This document shows, piece after piece, positions 1 through 11,929 of a stretch of 64,000 bases of DNA. Location: contig MNCI01002085.1 in NCBI GenBank assembly GCA_015680685.1, forward strand, positions 34,178-98,177, read 5' to 3'. Source of the DNA: Gnetum montanum. Lineage: Eukaryota; Streptophyta; Gnetopsida; Gnetales; Gnetaceae. The translations under genes were made by a program, and so were the position numbers. Under the pieces are notes generated by a model that did no database searches, had not been told where the DNA came from, and saw only the letters and a list, made by a program, of their open reading frames with translations. Position 1 is the first letter of the stretch. Each line of letters opens with the position of its first letter.

Positions 1-1328
1 TGGGCTTCATGATGCAACAAGAGAAATCCTAGGGATGTATGCCCAAGGTCAACTATATGAACTACGAACCCATTAGGTCCAAGAGCTTATTAAGTGGGTA
101 GAAAAAGAAGAAGGAGAAATGGCTAGATGGGATAGTGTTGAAAAACATCAATGGGACTAAAATTTCAACTTAACAAAGGTCCATGATCATCAAAAGGAGA
201 AATCGACTTAGAAGAACCATCTTTGCCAATACAACAATCTTTAAAGGAAGTTGAGGTAAAGATCAATAAGATGTTGGAATGGACATATCAAAAGTGTGGA
301 GAATTTATTAACATTATTGGGGATAGAGTTTTGACAACCCAAGAAGTAGGAAAAAACATTAGACAATCGGAAAGAAGGGATAAGGAAAATAAGAGCTCAA
401 TTGCCAATCATATGTATGAATGCAACATATGCCTATACAATCACCCCAAGGGCCAATGCCCAATCCTTTCACATTTACATGAGCATTAGGGAAACATGTT
501 ACATCCAGAGTTCGTACAGAGATACTATGTTCAATCATAGGGGCAACAATCCCAGTCGTGGGGGAGACCACCACTAAACTGGGGACACCCTTCGTATCAT
601 CCGAACCCAAATGCTTATCTTGTTCAACATCTTGTTTCTCCAACTGGAAAAACACACTTTATCTCACCACAGTACCATTCTCCTCAATACTATCATCCCC
701 TGCCTTCAAAAAAACCACTACCTTGTGCACCTTATACTCCTCCTAACTTTCAACATTCTCATTTTTCCCTCCTTCTACATCACCACCAACTGTTCCTAAG
801 GTACCTGCATCATAGCAACAACCCACGAACATTATTTGTGTTACTACTTCCAATAGCAGTGAGAGACCTTAGCAACATCGAAGGCGCCCCTTCTTTAGAA
901 ATGACCCTAGGAAGCAACAACATAATTCTGGGATCACTGCACCCTCCAACTTAGCACAAGTCCAACCCTATGGTGCACCCTTATCTTTGAACCCAATGCC
1001 TCATGTTACTTCATCAGGGCCACCAACTCACACTCCAACAATAATATGGCCCAATGAACACAGTCATGGAAGGCAACATCCCGATCCTTGCATACCATCT
1101 AATGGTCCTAAATATCATAGTGGATCAACTCATTATCCGAGAACTACATCGTATAAATTTCCCCACTATGCTTACTACAATCAGGTATGTGAAATCCGAT
1201 GGGGTAAGTTCAGCCAAGTTCCAATATTTCCAACATGCAAGGATCCCCATCATCAATTATTAATCCTTGCCATCCTCAACTGTTTAGCTATGAGGGATAT
1301 CCCCCATTCAAATAGCAAGCAGGATTAA
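1..1328 (+). pseudogene. A1 gag remnant, C-terminal half
   Basis: Structural capsid/nucleocapsid protein of an LTR element, decayed. Frame 2 opens with GLHDATREILGMYAQGQLYE, which matches the end of the capsid domain of C's gag (about 9375-9420, - strand). Further on, near 421-460, lies a zinc knuckle, CNICLYNHPKGQC, in the arrangement C-X2-C-X3-H-X4-C. After it comes a Pro/Gln/His/Tyr-rich tail that shifts frame several times and ends around 987-1328, where it is similar to the end of D's gag. Stop codons (for example at about 77) and frame changes show it is not functional. The capsid N-terminus is off the left edge. Confidence 0.75.
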
Positions 1329-2950
1329 TAAATGTTTTTCATTTTCTTTAATTTTACAAATTTTTATTTTCCAGTTTTTCATTTTTTAATTTCTTATTTT
1401 ATCTTTTTTTCTTTTTGTCTTTTTACATTTTTACAAGTAATCTCGTCTATGAATAAAACACTCATGTCGATCATTGGTTGAGGTGTGTTCTATGTTATTA
1501 AGTCTCGAGTGATCAATTATTTGGACAGTGAGCCCATTACACGCACTCATCCACTCTACAAATAAGAGGTTTTATTTGAGGGTACAATGATATTCTTGAA
1601 ATTCTTAAAAACATGAAATTAATTTTGTGTTCATTGTACCCAGAATGAAGAAGTATGGATCAAGAGGGAATGATTAGGGTGTGACATCAAGGGAACTTGC
1701 GGATTCTCTTTGGTGACGTATGTGAGAGTTATCATGTAACATGGTTGTACTAAGATCCTTGTAGATCTAATGAAAAATGGGAGTAAGAGTAATCAAAAGG
1801 CACTTAAAGATCCAATGGTGTTCTAGGGGGTCCCACTAGAAATACATGCACCCATGCCTGAAGGTTGGTAGCTTCTCTGGATTCATTCATTCAAATGAAA
1901 AAGAAGAAAAGAGAAAAGAAAAAGGGAAGTGTCACAAAACAAAAATCACTTCTCCCTTGAACAAAATGCCAAGTGATCGTACACCTTGTTGTTATGGTAC
2001 TCTCATAGTTGCTCATCATGGGATGAAACAATGTGATGTCACTGATTAGAGGAATGGACTTGGTCCTGATCTTGGAATGATGGGTTAATGACACTTTAAT
2101 CATGCTTCACACGTAGGATTCACTGTGCCCTGGGTCAGTTACCTCATGTCCCAATCTCTATGATCCCTTCTATACTTCATTTCATCTCACTATGAATTCT
2201 TACCTCATCCCGATGATATTTACATGTGTGTGTTTTGTGGAATTAGGGTGGATTACATTTAACCCTTCTAGTGCCCATGGACACTTTTAAGTGTGGTTAA
2301 ACAAGGGAATTATAGGTTGGAACCTGCTTTGGGGAGGATCCACTTGTGTAATCTTTTGTAATTTTCACTTATGACACAGCTCAAACACATCATTTATTAC
2401 CCTCAGCATATTTTTCATGATATTCTTTCTCTTATTACTATCCCTCCATTTCAATGTTCCTATGAACCATCACATAGCCATTTTCTCTACCATCCGAGGT
2501 CCTTATTGATAAATTCCATACCATCANAATTTTGAGACCCTTGCTTTTATACCTATATCTTACCTACTGGTACTCTGATTTTCATTCCATCTGAACCTAC
2601 TTGAACCTGGAGTGTTCAGCTTAGTTGTGGGGGAGGGGCACATGCCAAATAGCACATAAATGTTTTAAAATTTTTTGAAATTCATCATCGCCCAAAGGAC
2701 ATATTTAAGGGTAATTAGTTATAAAATTAAGAATAAAATGTGTCAAAAATAATTTTATCCCCTTAGCTATACAAGAAAATTAAATTTGGAAACCACCTAA
2801 GTAAAGAGGACTCAACATTATAATCTTTTGGGGACATGTTCTTTCAATAATTAACATCACATGGGAATAAAGTAAATCTATTAAGGTAAGCAGTAAGGTA
2901 TAACCTAAATTTGGTAACAACCTTACTAACGATTAGCCCCATGTGATTGA
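1329..2950 (+). other. A1 internal noncoding region
   Basis: T-rich stretch after gag (1330-1430), then sequence collinear with the inverse of D 14720-16670. Near 2590-2635 is a purine run (TTGTGGGGGAGGGG) at the place where D has its mirror copy at about 15000-15030; it could be an internal polypurine tract. D carries about 300 bp here (15110-15410) with a promoter-like block that A1 lacks. One N is at 2527. No coding region recognised. Confidence 0.6.
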
Positions 2951-3740
2951 AGATGGCCCTGAAATGTGGATAATAGGAAGGTCCTTCTCAAGGTGTGATC
3001 AAACAACCTAGGAGAGGTGAAGGATAAGTTCCTATGGAACAACATACAAAGCAGGAGGAAAAACCATTTAGTATCCACCAAGAAGACCTTGCTACTATAC
3101 AATCAAGGTAGGTGAAAGGAGGAGCTTCTGTAGCATCCAAATAGGGACGATATCTCATGTTGTCCTAGGATTGTGTTCAGATCATCCATGAAAGGTCCAT
3201 ATTCACTGTAGTGATCATGGAATTAAAATTTGGCCTTTCACAGAATTTGCTCTGGAGGCGGTTAGGGATCACCTCAAAGGGTCCCCATTATGGCCTACCC
3301 TCTATGAAAGTGGTTACCGGTACTTAGGGAAAATGTACCAATTTTGGCACAACAAAGAAGAAGGTACCACAGTTAACATTTGTGGTGTGACTATTGATTT
3401 CTCTATTCAAGCCATTTTGGAAATATTAAACCTTTTGAATATAGGGCCAAAGGTTGCTCAAAACTAGCTAGACACTTTTAGAACTAAGCAACTCAATAAA
3501 CTGTTGATAGAGAACAAAAGGGTGGTGGAAGAAAAAGAGAAGGTTGACTGGGGTGCCTCTATGGCACAAGTGCAAACTTATGCACATGCCAAGGCACTCA
3601 AGGCCTTACAAGAGGAGGAACTCTAGGCCATACTTTGATGCCATCAAATTCCAAGACCTAGAGCACAAGAAAAGGGAAAAACATCCATGGAGGAGCCACT
3701 ACCACCAGGAACTACATGAGTTCCATCCAATTTTGTAATC
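2951..3740 (+). pseudogene. A1 accessory ORF remnant (transposon protein of unknown function)
   Basis: Second, non-pol reading frame of this family. It starts at an AG|ATGGCCCTGAAA context like D's copy. Around 3240-3350 it encodes RDHLKGSPLWPTLYESG, followed by YLGKMYQFWHNKE, very close to D's RDHLKGSPLWPVLSEKG and H's equivalent. About 3380-3440 reads as TVNICGVTIDFSIQAI, a pattern I associate with plant transposon-linked domains of the PF20167 kind (inference). It then jumps directly to a coiled-coil segment, ENKRVVEEKEKVDWGA (about 3510-3560), so the middle of the ORF is deleted. Stops and frameshifts make it a pseudogene. Confidence 0.6.
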
Positions 3741-3892
3741 ATAGGATTTTATTTTGTGTTGTGTCTCAATTTTGTTCTCACTCCACACTATGGCATGAAT
3801 CCATACTACTCAATCAATAATCCCATACCTATCCACTGTATAATCAATGAAGCTTGTTCTCACTTTAACTCGAGGATGAGTTTTTATTCAAT

Positions 3893-3902
3893 CGTGGGGG
3901 TA
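3893..3902 (+). promoter_or_regulatory. A1 polypurine tract
   Basis: CGTGGGGGTA lies directly before the TGATGAG that opens the 3' LTR. The same tract precedes the LTRs of B, I, C (deleted), D and F, allowing for orientation. In Ty3/gypsy elements this primes plus-strand synthesis. Confidence 0.85.
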
Positions 3903-4656
3903 TGATGAGTCATGAATTTGCTGGTTGTGATATCATAGCTATGATATCGCAGCTATGATATCACAGCCAACACGATATTGCAACCTAGTTGGTATATCGC
4001 ATATGTGATATTGTGGCCTACCTCAATTTCTATAAATAAGAGGCATCTTTCCTTGTTCTAGTAGTTAGTTCTTAGTTCCTTACCTAAACTCTTGCAATTT
4101 TTCCTTCTTAGAGTTAGAAATATTTCCCAATGTATGCCTGCAGTGTGGTTATTGTAATTGTATGACATCCTTATTCAAGTGTGACGTACTTGGACACACA
4201 CATGACCAAAAATAAAAATCGAGATTACTTCATCATTACAACATTCACTTAGCTTAATTAATTAATTGTTATTTACTGATTTCTTAGTTAACCTCTTCTC
4301 ATCCTTAAACTCCTATTAAACGTGGAATGAGTATGACTTGATTACGAGCATTTAAGTGTGACTACTTGGTAACCTAGTAGCATACCTAGGATTTGTGCTT
4401 GGTAATCCCAATGGTAGTCATGCACAAAGTCCAAGATGTGTACAGATAATCAAGGAATGAATGCTCATCACACATAGGCTAGCTATATTCTCTCTCACCC
4501 TTCCTCTCTTAGCTTAGTGAATATTATTTTCCAGTGCCTTTAGGAGTAGCATTAGGGTAGAAACCATATCATACACCTCACTCTGGACTAAATCATACAT
4601 GACAAAGCCAATACTAGTCCAGGTGAGAAGATAATGAACTGCAACCTAAGTCTAAC
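3903..4656 (+). repeat. A1 3' LTR, first part
   Basis: Starts TGATGAGTCATG. The first ~120 bp carry GATATC-type palindromes (3929-4012), followed by a TATA box TATAAATA at 4031-4038 that would start the element's transcript about 30 bp downstream. It breaks off at ...AAGTCTAAC (4656), where element C begins. The final CTAAC is repeated after C at 19367-19371, where the LTR continues. Confidence 0.85.
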
Positions 4657-5453
4657 TGAAGAGTGGCGAGGTACCCCTACACTCAACCATACGAATACAA
4701 GCGTAGCACACACGATCTGGTCAAACTATGTAGACTAAGTGCCTACACGCCTCATGGAACACTTAAGGTTAATTATATGTTGTCTTCCCAGACTTTTATT
4801 TCTCATGGTGTATGGTTAAGTAAGTCTGAGGTATATGATTTTTATAGTTTTTTCTATTTTATCTCCTATGCTATTGAGGTGAAGGGTTGAAGAGACTAAT
4901 TACTAACTCTAACTAACTAACTAAGTCTAAATTAACCTAGTGTTAGTATCCATTTTCACTTACCATACACACCTTGAACCAATGCAACAATGGTTACCAA
5001 ACACTAGTCGTTGCTAGGATCACCACGCATAATGCATGTGCTCGAAGTGGTCGTACTGAGGCACTTAACTAGGAAAGAAGGGTTGAGAAAGATTTAATTC
5101 CTAATAAAGAATTTAAATGAAAAATAGTAAATAACAATAAATAAATCCTAATTAGCCTATTCCATGCACTGCAAGGTTTATCCAAGAAGCTCATCTTTAT
5201 TATCGTACACAAACTTGTGTTCAGGTACAATGTTTGCTCGAATAAAGATCCGTTCACTTTAGGACTCCTACTGCGGGCACATGGAACATGTTCTATCTAT
5301 GGAGTGATCAATCTCCTAGAGTCTCAATATAGTCTAAGCCTAGGATGAGATATAAGGGAGAGCTACCTCTTATTTATAGATATGACAACGCATCACGATA
5401 TCGTGTACATGATATCGTAGCGGACAACGCGATATTGCGTATGCAATATCACG
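4657..5453 (-). repeat. C 3' LTR
   Basis: Reverse orientation; on the + strand it begins TGAAGAGTGGCGAGG (a one-base variant of TGATGAGTGG). It matches the 5' LTR at 18593-19366 closely. TATA box complement TATTTATA at 5371-5378, followed by GATATC-type palindromes (5396-5452). The terminal CATCA, the polypurine tract and some 20 bp of adjoining internal sequence are deleted, so the LTR runs directly into ACTTGTCCCCGAGTT. Confidence 0.85.
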
Positions 5454-7600
5454 TACTTGTCCCCGAGTTCCTTACAATAATATCGAGAAGGTATAGGATT
5501 ATTGAATCAAATGAAACTAATGGGATGACAAGTGAATAGATCATCATTACAAGACACAACAAAACTGGTGTTCATGACAACAAGGGTGAACACCTTATTA
5601 CATTGGCATTAGGCCTCATTTGGCAGCTAAGAAAGAGAAAGAGAAAGAAGTTTTGCTACTGCCAATGCCAATATTTTGCCTTTCATTATCCATCCTTAAG
5701 TGCACCATTGATCTTTCTCCTTCCATAGTTGTTTCAGCATCAGTCCATTCCAAGTGTTCCCTCCAGATCCAACCTGTTGTTTTACGATTGCCATCTACAC
5801 ACATAACACAATATTATATTAGTAAGGGTAGATGAATTTCAATGCCATTGATACCTTTCTTTGATGTAAGTCCATTGGTTGAGTTGTGGTATGACTGATT
5901 GTGGATTTGGAGATGTATTAATGGTGACTACCGAAGGTGTAGGGGTTAGGAGAAAATCAAAAAAATTGGGCCCCATACCCCCATGACTAATCACGAACCC
6001 CCGGTAGTGATAGAATGAAAAAAGAAAAGGAATAAGAAAGATGGAGAAAAAGAGACAACTAGGACATTGATGAAATGGATGTCAAGATGGAAATGAACAA
6101 GAAAAATGGATTGGAAAAATGTTAGGGGAAAGAGATTAACTGGTGCACCAAATAGGAATGTCAGTGGGTCCTCCCCAAAGTAGGCTCATGCACTTAATGC
6201 CTTGACAAACCCACATTCAAAGAGTCTGTAGGCTCTGGGAACGTCATTTGGAACAAGAGTTAAATTCTTAATTGCAATAATTTACCTAAAAGAAAACAAT
6301 GCATCTACCAAGATATACACTAATAATACAACTGGCAATGAGGTAAACAATTGAGAGAAGGGTGGAGAGATTAGAATGAAATGGAATCCCAAGAACAAGG
6401 TGGTGTACAGCCCCTTGTGTATTTCATGATTAATGTGACTTACAAATCCCATTCCAAGTCCAGGCTCAAAAAAACCACATCTAGTGACTTTGCATCAATG
6501 CATTCAGCCAATCCATCCTCTTGAAGTGACAAGAATGCCTTCACCCAAGAGCCACCACCATTCCCACGAAACAAGGAGGAGAGAACAGAAAGTGAGAAGG
6601 GCCTTAGTTAGAGGGAACCTTTTATTGTAGTTCCATAAGCAGTGCTTGGAGCCCAAATAATTATTTCGTGTAAGGGGTGTGCTTTGAATTCTCACTTCTT
6701 CTTGTTTTGTTTTTTTATTTTTTTTTTGTTTTATGTGTTTATGCGTGAGAACCACACCATGCAAAGACTTTATTATTTTTATTTACTCAGCTTCCTAATG
6801 ATTGGGTGATGTCAAAGTGGCAAGAAAAATCAAGAAGAAAATATCCAAGCACTCAAGAGAATGGCCAACACAAATGCATCAAGTTCCCTTAAAGTCACAC
6901 CCTTTACAATCCTTGAGTCCTTCCTTAGTTTGAGAAATGCCTAGTCACTGATGCGTTAAAGTTCTTATTAGAAAGGGACTATACATTTACAAGTTGGGAG
7001 AGACCATAGAAACTTGTGGATGGATGGATGAAGTGAATTCATTGCCTGCTATATCAAAAGAAACATACCTTAGTATCAACATCATAACTTAAAGGTAAAA
7101 ACCAAACATTAGAAATCAATGGAAAACAATTCATATCATCGAGAAAAATACTTATTGGTGACAAACTTACAAGATGGATAACACACACACAAACACACAC
7201 AAAAAATGAAAAAGTATAAAAATGTTGTAAAACAAAAATAAGAAAAGTTAAAGAAATTCGTAAAAAAAAATGTGTAAGACAAAAATGTATAAGACAAAAA
7301 CGTGTAAGACAAAAATGTGTAAAACAAAAACATGTACAACAAAAATGTGTAAAACAAAAATGTGTAAGACAAAAACCTATAAAACAAAAATTTGTAAAAC
7401 AAAAACTTAAAAAGAACTGAGGCCCCAAATGATTAGCATAGGTGGCCATCTTCCCCATGATTGAATTGCAAGGGAGAGATTTGAAACAATTAGCATTTGT
7501 CTGAATTTCGTAGAGTGCCCAACTTCTCCCCATTGATGTTCTTAGATTAAGGGATGGAATTTGGTAACGCTCATGCTCCAATGTGTCTATGCCTTCGTTA
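5454..7600 (-). other. C internal 3' noncoding region
   Basis: Begins with degenerate polypurine-proximal sequence (5454-5520) like that beside the LTRs of D, F and G. The rest is noncoding and partly collinear with the 3' region of B. At 7440-7560 (- strand) is a short stretch similar to B just after integrase (about 49990-50060), marking where pol should have ended. A 15-bp tandem array lies at 7255-7405. I see no gene in 5530-7050. Confidence 0.55.
7255..7405 (-). repeat. 15-bp minisatellite in C
   Basis: About ten degenerate copies of a 15-bp unit of the type GTGTAAGACAAAAAT. Being a multiple of three it leaves the - strand open and gives a fake 5-residue Phe/Cys/Thr/His repeat. B has a similar T-rich, non-expanded stretch at 50060-50130, so the array probably grew in C. 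Confidence 0.8.
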
Positions 7601-8110
7601 TTGGCATGAGTTGCTCCATCAACTCATTCCATGCATGTTGGTTTGCTCTTTCTAGTAGCTGTCAACCACAGGGTGTCTACTACTTGTGTGGTTGCTACAT
7701 ACAAGCACCTTTGTATTTGTGTTTCTTGGGAACACCAGTTACATGGAAAAGATGTTGAGCATTCCTCCATGTCATCACCCGATGAATCACTGTATGTGAT
7801 GCATGGAACTTTCCTCTTCTCGATCTTTCTATAAATATTTACCTTAGATATTTCCAAGGAAAGATCATGGATCCCTAAGTACGCATCTATTATACTTAGC
7901 CATGGCCTTTCCATTATGATTAGAAAGTCCCCTTCGTTGTTGTTAACTTCTATCACCAGGAAATCGGCTGGGTATGACCAACCACACACGGTGGTAACTA
8001 TGTCCTCCACCAATCCCAATGGAATGGTGATGGACTAGTCAGCTAGCTCTAGTTGAATGTTGTTCTTCTTGAGTTAGGGTAGGTTCTAGGCTTGATACAT
8101 TTCTTATGAG
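7600..8110 (-). pseudogene. C aspartic protease region
   Basis: Retroelement protease that would cleave gag-pol. The frame at 8019-7624 contains VEDIVTTVCGWSYPADFLVI followed by DFLIIMERPWLSIIDA, the same order as B's protease downstream half at 46566-46868, and typical of Ty3/gypsy proteases in which a flap strand is followed by an 'ILGRPWL'-like motif. The catalytic D-S/T-G portion lies just upstream (8030-8110) and is decayed. After the protease the Cys-rich tail runs into 3' noncoding sequence instead of RT. Not functional. Confidence 0.65.
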
Positions 8111-8799
8111 ATTAAGTTGACTCTGAAACCTGAGTCAAGAAGATCCTTGTGAGGTTTGTTCCTAGCAACTTGTAGATAAATTAGGGAACTCCCAAGGTTT
8201 GATAGTTTCTTGGAAACATGGTCTACCTTGATCCAATCGGTTATGGTATGCATTAACATAACCGTATGTGTGCAACTCTATTGTTGGATGGAAGGGAGCT
8301 CCGAAGTCTTTCATGTTGGAGGAGTATGCATAGACTCAACCATTTGTTGTTGTGAGAGATTGTCTAGGCTTTTGGCTCTGAAGAAAGGTCTTCTCTTTTT
8401 ACAGTTGTCAGAACTAGCAACGGGTTGAATGTTTACAGCTCTCGTAGTGTTATGTTGCTACGGTTGAGTGGGGAGTTTTCCTTGCATTGTTGGAGTAGGA
8501 GGTGTTATGGGAACTACCGGTGGAAGAGGTGCGGATGAATTAGGAGGATGGTATGGGTATGGAGCATCTCCCAGAGGAGAAGGAGTCCTTCTAACTCCCG
8601 AACTTGGTAGTGACGTTGGGGAGTTGTGTGATCCATGGAGTCACTTGGAGAAATCGGTTGCTACACGTAGTATCCATATGGATCTGGTTGCTAGTAAGGG
8701 TATTGTTGTTTCGGTGGTGGCATCCCCCATGACTATGGGTATTGCACTACTAATGTTATCTGATGGGTTGTGGTAGAGTTCCACTTGGATAGTACGTTA

Positions 8800-10745
8800 A
8801 CGGTTGGTGGAACTACCTTGGGTTACCTTGAGGATAAGGTAACCTTTGGGGTGTTTTCCATTGGTTAAGTATTTGATTAAGTGCATACACCCCAGACTCT
8901 TGTAGATGTGAGATGATTGGACAACATCCCTTAGGATGGTCATATTGGCAGATCTCACATCCATCGTCATCGTCCATGTCAAAATCCACAACCTCATCAG
9001 AGATAGTTATTTTCCCTTTACCCTTGTCACATGCAAGGCCTAAATTTCTCCACTTTATCTTGTTCTTATCACTGCTTCATTTCTCCTTAGACTCCTCTAC
9101 AATTTTCAAGACAGTTTCAAGTCTAGAGTCTAAGGAATCCCACAATTGATCCACCTTAGCTGATACTTCTGTTGTTAGTTTTTGAATAGGTAAGGTTTTT
9201 CTATTCACCAGCTCTTCGAGTGGTGACTCATCCTCTTCATCGTAAAATTTCACTCCCTTCTTCCGAAGAGAGGGAACATGGTTATATTCTTCTGCACTTT
9301 CCTTTTTTTGTAGCTCCCCTTCTTCTTTGGCTACTTGTTCCAACAAGAGATGAATTTCATGGGCTCTAAGTTCTGATAGTCTCCCTTAGGCATAATTCCC
9401 AAGGGTTCTCCTAGTTTCATGCCTTAGCCCATCTATAATGTGACAAAGTTGGTCCCACTGTGCATAACCATGGCCCAGGCAATGATGTAACAATGCGTAG
9501 TAATGACCCATGGCAGCATCCAAGGGTTCATGAGTACCTTGCTTCCATCCGTGGATCTGCTTACACAAGTTAGACACTTTGGAGTACATTTGATATTTTT
9601 CATTGAACAATTCTAACATCATACTCGACCTCCTAATGTTTTCTAGTTCTAAGGACTGGTACCAACTCTCTGCTTCCTTGATGAGTGTCCTGGGAAACAA
9701 CTTGAGTTTCTGCCACTCGTTCTCTATGTTTTGCAAGGTGCAAACATCGTGGAATACCTTTAAATGATGTTGTGGATTAGCATTGTATCCCCCTTCAAAG
9801 TGTGGGATATTGTTCATGTCTAAGTGCTTGATTCGACTATCTTTTAAATGCCTTGTTGATATTCTCACTACCTCCTTTATATTCAACATGCTTTAGGTTG
9901 CAAGTAAGGGTTCATCATGATCATCTCTTTCATGACATCTATGATGTCTTCGTTGTTCCCTACTTTCCCTTTGTTCATGCCCTTGTCCTTGCTCTCGACT
10001 CTCTCATCAAGGTCTCTCATTTTGTCTACCTCTATCCTCATTATTATGCTCATGATGGCTATGCCCATATGTGGAAGGAGAGGGTGAATGATGTGAAGAA
10101 AGGGAAGAAGAAGAAGAACCATCGCCATGAAAATGTTTACTACCTTCTCTTTTGTGGCTTTGTCCCCGATCATGATGATGATTTGAGTGCCCATCCTTAT
10201 CATCTGTTTTTATTCCCTCCATGAATAATTGGTGTTCATGGGGATCAGAACCAGGGTTGTGTATCGTGGAACATAGGTTCTAATACCCTACCTCCTCACT
10301 ATCATTAGGAGGGGTATCATCTTTCGATAGAGAACCCGTTATAAGTGGTTCACCATCTCCAATTTCACTTAGGATGTGTGGGACCTCTTTGCCCTTCAAC
10401 AGTGTATGTTGGCTCTCCTACCTTAAGTTCCTTATACATTGTAAAGTTGTGGGATGGTAATCCCTCATGTCAAAATTTTTCACAACGTATTCAACATAGA
10501 GCTGAGTCATGTCGATCTATGTCAAAGAACGGAGGAGCATGTTGGGGACTGACTGATCTGGAGGTAACACTATGTTACCTTGCAAATCTCTCCAACGCAT
10601 CTATTCATCTTGATGGAAGATAAAAGTAAAATTGCAAATATACTCATCGAGATGAGTATATTCCACCCTCTATTGTTGAGGATGTGGAAGATTTAGGTTA
10701 TGTGTTTTAGATTGCCGACTATCTCTAGTATTGTCCCTAGGTGGT
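8800..10745 (-). pseudogene. C gag, main part (capsid and zinc knuckle)
   Basis: Capsid/nucleocapsid protein. The open stretch 9889-9386 contains the plant gag core: HLDMNNIPHFEGGYN, a Trp-containing block NEWQKLKLFPRTLIKEAE, then WYQSLELENI and a helical segment ending near GLRHETRRTLGNYA. Downstream (9346-9077) is an acidic/basic linker with KKGVKFYDEEDESPLEELV. A zinc knuckle CEICQYDHPKGCC (C-X2-C-X3-H-X4-C, about 8960-8915) closes the protein. The N-terminal 30 bp of gag are separated by D and sit at 18417-18447. One stop interrupts the join near 9389; others occur in the N-terminal part (10000-10700). Confidence 0.8.
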
Positions 10746-11761
10746 TCATGAGTGGCAAGGTACCCCTACACTCAACCATACGAAACGAGCATCGCACGCA
10801 CGATCCGGTCGAACTCCGCAGATCGACTAGTTGTGGCACCTAGAGAGTTAGCCTTAGGTCACAGTTCGTTGTCTTCCCACCTAGACTAGTTTTGCATATG
10901 TCACGTATGGTTTAGTCTAAATGAGGTGTATGATGTGTTCTAATTCTAACGCTACTCCTGATGGCAGTGGAAAATAATATTAACTAATCTAAGCTAGGGG
11001 AAAAGGTAAGAAAATCTAATCTAGCCTAAGTGTGATGAGAAATTGATTCCTTGATCAACCGTACACATCTTGGACTTTGTGCATGACTACCACTGGCACT
11101 ACCAAGTGTAGGCCTAGGTATGCCACTGGGATTACCAAGTGTAGACCCCAAATACACCACTGGGTTACCAAGCGTAGATCCTAGCTACACCACTGGGCTA
11201 CCAAGTAGTCACACTTAAATGCTTGTAATCAAGTCTTACTCATTCCGCTTCTAGGAGTTTAAGGGTGAGAGACTAATCATGATGAGTAACTGATTCCTTG
11301 ACTAGCCGTACACATCCGTAGATCCTCGTAGCCAAGTCGTACTTAGACCGCACTAAGAAAGCAATAAATAACATTAAATAAATAAAAAATAAATAAACTA
11401 AGTGAATGCTGAAATGATGAAGTAATCTCGATCTTTATTGCTGGTCATGTGTGTGTCCAGGTACAGCACACTCAAATAAAGACACCGTACAATTACATTC
11501 ACCACACTACAGGCAGACATAGGAAAAAATCTAACTCTGGAGGGATCAAACTGCCAGAGCTTCGCTACTCTCAAACTGGGATGTCGAACAAGGGAGAGCC
11601 ACTTCTTATTTATAGATATGACAGTGGACTGTGATATCACGTACGCGATATCGTAGGGAAAGATGCGATATCGCATACACGATATCGCGAGGGATGCAAT
11701 ATCGCGTCGGCTGCAATATCACATACGCGATATCACGGCCTGTGCAAACCATGTCTCATCA
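10746..11761 (-). repeat. D 3' LTR (1016 bp)
   Basis: On the + strand it starts TCATGAGTGG (one base off TGATGAGTGG) and ends CTCATCA at 11761. TATA complement TATTTATA at 11607-11614; GATATC-type palindrome cluster 11631-11735. It is 30 bp longer than the 5' LTR because the 5' copy lost about one palindrome unit near 18350. Confidence 0.93.
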
Positions 11762-11771
11762 TACCCCCATG
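11762..11771 (-). promoter_or_regulatory. D polypurine tract
   Basis: Complement of ATGGGGGTA, directly inside the 3' LTR boundary; same tract as in B and F. Confidence 0.85.
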
Positions 11772-11929
11772 ACTGAATAAAAACTCATCCTCGAGTTATG
11801 AGGAGAACAAGCTTTAGTGATTACACAGTGGATAGGTATGGGATTATTAACTGGAAAAAGAAATGGACTAATTCCATAGTGTGGGAAGATACAACACAAA
11901 AGAAAAATACTACAACTATAAAAATGTGG

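Larger units (their letters stand above)
1..4656 (+). mobile_element. Element A1: non-autonomous Athila-like LTR retrotransposon, 3' half
   Basis: The element enters from the left edge. It holds gag remains (1-1328), a noncoding stretch (1329-2950), an accessory-ORF remnant (2951-3740), a polypurine tract (3893-3902) and a 3' LTR starting at 3903. The LTR is cut at 4656 by element C and resumes at 19372, ending in CACATCA at 19471. No RT, RNase H or integrase sequence lies between gag and the polypurine tract, so A1 belongs to the gag-bearing, pol-less class. Its internal region matches D in inverse orientation; for example 1440-1640 corresponds to about 16320-16550. The 5' LTR is outside the window. 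Confidence 0.85.

Noticed and set aside
987-1328. Independent small gene
   Set aside because: It is the Pro/His/Tyr-rich gag tail shared with D (16673-16970), not a separate gene.
3925-4015. GATATC palindromes as a bacterial operator or a tRNA/hairpin RNA gene
   Set aside because: They sit in LTR U3 at a constant distance from a TATA box in many copies; no cloverleaf is possible.
5590-6165. Possible hAT-type MITE, from AGGCCTCATTTGGC at the left and CCAAATAGGAATG at the right
   Set aside because: The supposed terminal repeats share only about 8 of 14 bases and I find no convincing 8-bp target duplication.
7054-7581. A 175-codon open frame on the - strand
   Set aside because: Mostly translation of a 15-bp minisatellite (Phe/Cys/Thr/His repeats) and the adjacent CA repeat; only its first ~50 codons resemble family sequence after integrase.
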